DNA of 64,000 nt, taken from contig NZ_CP150356.1 in the NCBI RefSeq assembly GCF_051521505.1, positions 9,176,001-9,240,000 of the forward strand. The letters are read 5' to 3'. Below, piece after piece: positions 59,683 to 64,000 of this stretch (its first letter is position 1; every line of letters begins with the position of its first letter). The stretch comes from Sorangium sp025924095 (GTDB lineage: Bacteria > Myxococcota_A > Polyangia > Polyangiales > Polyangiaceae). A program made the translations under genes and the position numbers. The notes below the pieces were generated by a model. That model was not told the DNA's origin. It did not search any database and saw only the letters and a program-made list of their open reading frames with translations.

Positions 59683-60717
59683 TCAGCTCTTCGGGATACG
59701 CCACGTCGCGCCGGCGCGGAAGAAGAACACGTCCGGCATGCTCTGCCCACCTCCGGGGATGCCGTCGTCGTCGGCGTTCATCGGCTCGAAGCGACGGAAC
59801 AGGCTGTGCCCCGCCTGGGCGGTCAGCCACACGGTCCCGACGGCTCGCACGCCGAGGGTCACGCCCGCGGTCGCGACCGAATAGGCGATGTGATCGACGC
59901 ACTGTTCAGGCCGCGCCGACCGCTCATCCTGCTCGGTCGCCGGGTCGTCGGCCGGCTGGGCGGCGCAGGGCCACGCGCCCGCGACGCGCGCGTCACGCAC
60001 CGCGTAGGCGTTCCCCGCCACGTCCGCGCGCAGGCCGATCTCGACGCGATCCGAGAACAGGAGCTTCGCCGTCGCGAAGCCGGGAAGGAAGGCCTCGAAA
60101 CGGAAGTACGGAGTCGGCGTCCAGTCGACATAGGCCGCTGGCAGCGGGAGGAACGTGCCGAAGCTGAACGACGCGAGCGCTCCGCCCCCGAGGACGAGCC
60201 GCTCCGAGAGCGTGTGGGTCGCGAGCCCGAGCGCGCTGACGCGGGCGAGCCCGCCGTCGAAGCCCTCGAAGTCGCCCGCCAGCCCCGGCGCGACGCGCAG
60301 CGCGAGCGACCAGTCGCGGGGGAGGAGCTGGACGAACAGCACGGGGACATCGACGGAGTGGAAGGCCCGGAGCGAGTCGAAGCCGGGCAGGGTGTCGGCG
60401 TAGGAGACCGCCTCGACGTGGTACGCCGCTCCCGGGATCAGGAACGTCTTCTCTCCGAGGGGGATGGGCACGTTGGCGCTCACCTCGTACGACGTGACCT
60501 GCGCCCGCGTGGGGCGCGGATCCTCGAGCGCGGTGCCCGGCATGTACTGCGCGCTCAGGTCCACGAGGTCGGGGAACTGGCCCCACGCCGCGCCCGGCGC
60601 GACGACCCAGAGGAGCGCCGCGAGGGCGAGGAGCCGCGAGGTCCGCGCGCTGCGTCGGGAGCGGGCCCCTCCTCGCCTCTCCGCGGAGCGCGCGGCGGCA
60701 CGATCGGCGGGCCTCAT
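59683..60717 (-). CDS. Outer-membrane beta-barrel-like protein (DUF6268 type)
   Basis: A 344-residue protein whose ATG (60717) overlaps the stop of the upstream hydrolase gene (ATGA), so both are made from one message. An Arg-rich start and signal peptide ('LLALAALLWVVAPGAAWG') precede alternating strands: 'VTSYEVSANVPIPLGEKTFLIPGAAYHVEAV', 'DWSLALRVAPGLAGDF', 'GGGALASFSFGTFLPLPAAYVDWTP'. Porin-like barrels of DUF6268 look like this. Two Cys ('AWPCAAQ', 'PEQCVDH') lie in one loop. Likely exposes or exports the product handled by its partner hydrolase. Confidence 0.7.
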   Translation of the reverse strand: MRPADRAAARSAERRGGARSRRSARTSRLLALAALLWVVAPGAAWGQFPDLVDLSAQYMPGTALEDPRPTRAQVTSYEVSANVPIPLGEKTFLIPGAAYHVEAVSYADTLPGFDSLRAFHSVDVPVLFVQLLPRDWSLALRVAPGLAGDFEGFDGGLARVSALGLATHTLSERLVLGGGALASFSFGTFLPLPAAYVDWTPTPYFRFEAFLPGFATAKLLFSDRVEIGLRADVAGNAYAVRDARVAGAWPCAAQPADDPATEQDERSARPEQCVDHIAYSVATAGVTLGVRAVGTVWLTAQAGHSLFRRFEPMNADDDGIPGGGQSMPDVFFFRAGATWRIPKS

Positions 60718-62066
60718 CGCGCCACCCGCTCGTCGAGCCAGTCGAAGAGCCGCGCCTGGGCCAGGAGCTGGTTGCCGCCCTGGCAATGCACCTGCGACGC
60801 CGTGCTCGCGTCGAACACCATCATGTGCTTCGGGCACCGGAGCGCGCCGTAGAGGCGCTCCGACTCGCCCGGCGACGCGTCCTCGGCGCTGCCCTCCATG
60901 ACCAGCGTCTCGCAGCGGATGTCCGCGACGCCGTCGCTGTTGTCGTACTTGCCGAGCTCGTCGATCACCTCGTGCGGCGTCGAGACACCGTGCTTCCAGG
61001 TCACGTCGTCGAAGTACCAGCGGGCGTCGGGCAGCACGACCGACGCGGCGTCGATGGCGCGGTCGAAGGCCGCGGGCCCGCGCCTGTGCAGCTCGAGCAG
61101 ACCGGGCATCGAGGCGAAGTGGCGCAGCATCGCGTCGCGCCAGCTGACGACGCCCGGGTTGGCGACGAGGGCGCGCAGGCGGCGCTCGCGCGAGGCCGCT
61201 CGGGGCGCGAGGTAGCCGCCGAACGAGAGGCCCATCAGCACGAACCGGCCGGCGTCGAGCCGCTCGTCGCGCTCGGCGAAGTCGAGCACGCGGCCCACGG
61301 GGACCTCCCAGTCGGGCCGGAACGGGTGCCCGTGGAGGCGCAGCGAGGCGCCCTGGCCCGGGCCGTGGAACGAGAGCACGTGGTAGCCCCGCTGGAGCGC
61401 GCCGTCGACGACCCACATCGTATCCTCGGGCCATGCGTGGAGGCCCTGCTGCAGCACGATCGTGGGCGCGCGCGCGACCCCGGGCGCGTAGTGGACTCGC
61501 CCGTGGAGCACTCCGCTCTCGTAGGGGATGTCGACTTGCCTCGAGTCGTAGCCCCGCATGCGGAGCGCCCGCCCGTGCAGGTCGAGCCCCGCGACGGTCG
61601 CCTCGACGAGGCGAGGATCGGCGCGATCCGCATAGCGCATCAGCCCCGCCCGGTAGTACGCGCCCGCGCGGAGGAAGTGCGACGCGGCGCTCCGCGTATG
61701 GCCGCGGGCCTCCGCCTCCTCGCCGTAGCCCTGCACGCGCTTCGCGGTGGCCAGCCACTGCTCGAACCACGAGCGCTCCTCGCCCGGGCGGATGCGCGTC
61801 GCGGTGTCGAGCACCTCGCCGACGTCGGTCAGGCCCATCGACGAGAGGCCGAGCCAGAACACGATCTGCGCGTCCATCACCGGCTGGCCGATGAACTTGT
61901 AGCGGTGCCAGACGCCCGCCGCCTGGCCCTGCCCGAGCACGTCGTCGCCGTGGAACCGCGCGGACGCGACCTCCTTGTCGAGCCCACGGCGGCCCGACGC
62001 GTAGCCGAGCGCGGCCGCGCCGCCCGCGACCGCCGTGTGGGTGAGAAACCTCCGCCGATCGACCAT
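60714..62066 (-). CDS. Alpha/beta hydrolase, Tat-exported, with helical cap
   Basis: A 450-residue protein from the ATG at 62066 (GGAGG eight bases upstream). A Tat-like signal ('DRRRFLTHTAVAGG') is followed by an N-terminal helical segment of about 150 residues, then the hydrolase core: nucleophile Ser281 in 'GLSFGGYLAPRA', an Asp/Glu pair at 395-396 in 'MEGSAEDASPGE' and His427 in 'SQVHCQGGN'. The layout resembles 2,6-dihydroxypseudooxynicotine hydrolase and related C-C bond or ester-cleaving enzymes. It heads an operon with an outer-membrane protein and faces a TetR regulator, suggesting induction by its substrate. Confidence 0.85.
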   Translation of the reverse strand: MVDRRRFLTHTAVAGGAAALGYASGRRGLDKEVASARFHGDDVLGQGQAAGVWHRYKFIGQPVMDAQIVFWLGLSSMGLTDVGEVLDTATRIRPGEERSWFEQWLATAKRVQGYGEEAEARGHTRSAASHFLRAGAYYRAGLMRYADRADPRLVEATVAGLDLHGRALRMRGYDSRQVDIPYESGVLHGRVHYAPGVARAPTIVLQQGLHAWPEDTMWVVDGALQRGYHVLSFHGPGQGASLRLHGHPFRPDWEVPVGRVLDFAERDERLDAGRFVLMGLSFGGYLAPRAASRERRLRALVANPGVVSWRDAMLRHFASMPGLLELHRRGPAAFDRAIDAASVVLPDARWYFDDVTWKHGVSTPHEVIDELGKYDNSDGVADIRCETLVMEGSAEDASPGESERLYGALRCPKHMMVFDASTASQVHCQGGNQLLAQARLFDWLDERVAR

Positions 62067-62086
62067 CGGTGCACCTCCAGCGCCTG

Positions 62087-62117
62087 GTAAAACAGATGAT
62101 TGAAACATATGTTTTAC
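62087..62117. promoter_or_regulatory. TetR operator-like palindrome in the hydrolase/tetR gap
   Basis: GTAAAAC (62087-62093) and GTTTTAC (62111-62117) form an exact inverted repeat, and a perfect palindrome AAACATATGTTT lies within it at 62103-62114. The site is AT-rich, 20-50 bases from the hydrolase ATG and between two divergent genes, as expected for the operator of the adjacent TetR. Confidence 0.65.
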
Positions 62118-62166
62118 TTGTTGACGCCTGCGAGCCGGGTCGTCAAGGTGCGTTTCAAACAATCGT

Positions 62167-62808
62167 ATGAACGATCGAGACCGCCCCGCCCACGCGGACG
62201 ATCCGCGCCAGAGGCTCATCGTCGCCGCGATCGAGCAGATCGAGCAGCACGGCGTCGGGCAGGCGACGGTGCGGAAGATCGCGGCCGCGGCCGGCGTGAA
62301 CATCGCCGCGGTGAACTACTATTTCCGTTCGAAGGAGGCGCTGCTCGCGGCGGCGCTCGAGGGGTCGATTCGCCACATGCTCGAGGACGGCGAGGAGCTC
62401 CTCGCCCGGATTCCCGACGATCCGACGGCGGCGCTCGGCGAGCTGCTCGGCTACTACCTCGAGGGCTGCCTGCGCTACCCGAACCTGAGCAGGGCCCACC
62501 TGCACGACGCGTTTCAGGTCGACGACTACAGCGGTCCTTTCCCGACGCTCTTCGCGCCCGTGATCCTGCGCCTGCGCGATCTCGTCCGGGCGGCGGTGCC
62601 CGGGCTCGATGAGCGAGCGGCCGCGCATCGCGTGGTGGCCGCGCTCTCGGCGGTCTTCTTTCCGGCGTTCTTCGCCGGGCTCTACGAGGGGCTGAGCGCG
62701 CTCGGCACGCCGGCCGACCGCCTCGTCTACGTGCGAGAGCTGGTGCGGCAGACCCTGGCGCCCGCGGAGGCGGAGAGGATCAAGGTTCGCTCGCGACCGG
62801 GATCGTGA
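62167..62808 (+). CDS. TetR/AcrR family regulator
   Basis: A 213-residue repressor. The N-terminal HTH is clear ('LIVAAIEQIEQHGVGQATVRKIAAAAGVNIAAVNYYFRSKEALL' order, residues about 17-60). The C-terminal region has the CerR-like style ('NLSRAHLHDAFQVDD'). It is divergent from the hydrolase-porin operon across a gap with a palindrome, and its 3' end overlaps the convergent histidine kinase gene by 29 bases, so the two mRNAs would be partly antisense. Confidence 0.9.
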   Translation: MNDRDRPAHADDPRQRLIVAAIEQIEQHGVGQATVRKIAAAAGVNIAAVNYYFRSKEALLAAALEGSIRHMLEDGEELLARIPDDPTAALGELLGYYLEGCLRYPNLSRAHLHDAFQVDDYSGPFPTLFAPVILRLRDLVRAAVPGLDERAAAHRVVAALSAVFFPAFFAGLYEGLSALGTPADRLVYVRELVRQTLAPAEAERIKVRSRPGS

Positions 62809-64000
62809 AGGAGAACGTCGTCCCCACCCCGAGCGTGCTGTCGACCGAGATCTGCCCCCCGTGCGCCTCGACGATGCCCTTGACGATGTATAACCCGAGC
62901 CCCGCGCCCGCGCAGCGCGTCGCCCGCGCCTGCCAGTAGCGATCGAACAGGCGCGGCAGGTCCTTGGGCTCGATCCCCGCGCCCCTGTCGCTGACGGACA
63001 AGCGGACATGGGGGCCCTGGAGCTCCGCGCCGATCGTGATCTCGCCCCCTTCACGGGTGAACCTCAGGGCGTTGCCCGCGAGGTTCGACAGCACCTGGAG
63101 CAGGCGACCACGGTCGCAGGTGAGCTGCAAGGTGCTCCCCGGCAAGAGGGCGCGGAGCCGGATCTGCTTCTGTTCGGCGATCGGCGAGAGCATCTCGATG
63201 ACCTCGTTGACGAGCGAGCCCACCTCGCACGGCTGCATGTCCAGCTTCAGGCTCTTCGCCTCGATGGTCGCGGCGTCGAGGAGCTCGCGGAGCATCTCGA
63301 TCGTGCGCTCCGCGGCGCGCTTGATCCGCTGCGCGCGATCGCGGATCGGCTGTCCCGCCGCGTCCGCCGCGGCGGACCGCTCGAGCAGGGACGCCGCCAG
63401 CAGGATCGACGACAGCGGGTTCCGGAGGTCGTGCGCCGCGATGGCCAGCGCCTCCTCGCGCAGCCGCCGCGCCCGCAGCTCGGCTTCATAGAGGCGCGCG
63501 CGCTCCAGGGCCTGCGCGCACTGCTGGGCGAGCGTGCTCATGAAGCGCCGGTCGTCCTCGCCGATCCGCCAGGCGTCGAGGTAGGTGACCCCGAGCACGC
63601 CGAGTGTCCGGTCGCCCAGCGTCAACGGGACGCAGATCCGGGTCTTCGCCCAATCCCCTATCGGCGCGTCGGGATAGGCAGCCCGATACGCCTCGGGCGA
63701 CTCGAAGACCAGCAGCTGGCCCGTACGGATGCAGTCGGTGGCTGGTAGACGCGTGGACAGGGGGATGCGGCGGAGACGCTCGATGATCTCCTGTGGGTAC
63801 CCGGGCGCGAGGAGGACATCGAGCATGCCCTCCTCCGCGCGGAGCGCGACGTACCCTGCGTCGGCGTAGAGCGCGGCGAGCCCCAGCGTGAGGACCACCT
63901 CGGCCACCTGCGCCGGCGTCACCGCACACGAGAGCGCCGACGTGAACGTCTGGAGGCGCACGAGGCGCGCCTCCGCCAGCTCGATCCGGATGCGCGCGAC
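62780..64000 (-). CDS. Histidine kinase with GAF domain (runs off the right edge)
   Basis: At least 406 residues; the frame is still open at the window edge, so the start is outside. A GAF-like sensor region (about 20-165 in the visible part) with 'RICVPLTLGDRTLGVLGVTYLD' is followed by a HisKA dimerisation domain with the phospho-accepting His in 'IAAHDLRNPLSSI', then the HATPase domain: N box 'LLQVLSNLAGNALRFT', G1 'DRGAGI', F-box region 'LFDRYWQ' and G2 'GAGLGLYIVKG'. No response regulator is in view. It converges on the tetR gene with a 29-bp overlap. Confidence 0.9.
   Translation of the reverse strand, partial: VARIRIELAEARLVRLQTFTSALSCAVTPAQVAEVVLTLGLAALYADAGYVALRAEEGMLDVLLAPGYPQEIIERLRRIPLSTRLPATDCIRTGQLLVFESPEAYRAAYPDAPIGDWAKTRICVPLTLGDRTLGVLGVTYLDAWRIGEDDRRFMSTLAQQCAQALERARLYEAELRARRLREEALAIAAHDLRNPLSSILLAASLLERSAAADAAGQPIRDRAQRIKRAAERTIEMLRELLDAATIEAKSLKLDMQPCEVGSLVNEVIEMLSPIAEQKQIRLRALLPGSTLQLTCDRGRLLQVLSNLAGNALRFTREGGEITIGAELQGPHVRLSVSDRGAGIEPKDLPRLFDRYWQARATRCAGAGLGLYIVKGIVEAHGGQISVDSTLGVGTTFSFTIPVASEP

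Noticed and set aside
55700..59884. A 1394-codon plus-strand open frame opposite the kinase gene
   Set aside because: It is the antisense shadow of the kinase-ATPase fusion and the lipoprotein before it; no domain is visible in it.

Overview
The window is GC-rich DNA, about 70% by eye. Its gene styles point to a myxobacterium, most likely a Polyangiales/Sorangium-type organism: secreted lipoproteins with long Gly/Ser linkers, an FHA-sigma54 activator, a Ser/Thr kinase-ATPase fusion, large SpvB/Rhs proteins, a CE15 esterase, an orphan GspC and many one-component regulators. This assignment is inference from style; no rRNA, tRNA or CRISPR array was seen.

Layout. 1-6.3 kb: an AraC-type regulator, a decayed gene, a three-gene StlD/DarB-type ketosynthase cluster, and a CE15 esterase lipoprotein. 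6.3-12.8 kb: small housekeeping and regulatory units (divergent MarR/SnoaL-like pair, 5'-truncated serpin, HhH protein, ArsR-SRPBCC operon with a perfect palindrome, GspC-like protein, DHFR-family fragment). 13-18.4 kb: an accessory island with an orphan Rhs C-terminal tip, an ATGA-coupled dead glutamate-racemase-fold protein, and a 1316-residue NACHT/STAND NTPase that ends in a PD-(D/E)XK nuclease-like domain. 18.4-19.7 kb: a gene-free stretch with an imperfect inverted repeat of about 420 bp. 19.7-25.9 kb: secreted and multiheme proteins, a DUF1287 protein, an MtfA-like peptidase. 27-45.2 kb: SDR/LysR pair, DUF1993, a JmjC/cupin-like enzyme beside a proline-rich repeat protein, membrane proteins, a LacI-type sensor-STAS fusion, lipoproteins, a serine hydrolase, an FHA-sigma54 activator, a duplicated TonB_C lipoprotein. 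45.5-53.6 kb: a complete SpvB-Rhs polymorphic toxin with an HNH tip, an ATGA-coupled SMI1/KNR4 immunity gene, and a displaced DUF416 gene preceded by a 61-bp copy of rhs sequence. 53.8-64 kb: a 21-bp tandem repeat, lipoproteins, the kinase-ATPase fusion, a hydrolase/outer-membrane operon with a divergent TetR, and a histidine kinase that runs off the right edge.

The most interesting material is the pair of toxin/defence loci. At 13-18 kb a probable single-protein NACHT-nuclease immune effector of visibly lower GC abuts a truncated Rhs toxin whose stop codon overlaps the start of a racemase-fold gene lacking both catalytic cysteines. At 45-54 kb the low-GC toxin tip and immunity genes, with the duplicated rhs scrap, record toxin-tip exchange. 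Two smaller candidate systems are the ketosynthase/HDO/unknown trio and the proline-rich repeat protein with its JmjC-like enzyme. All functional statements come from reading motifs; no database search was possible.
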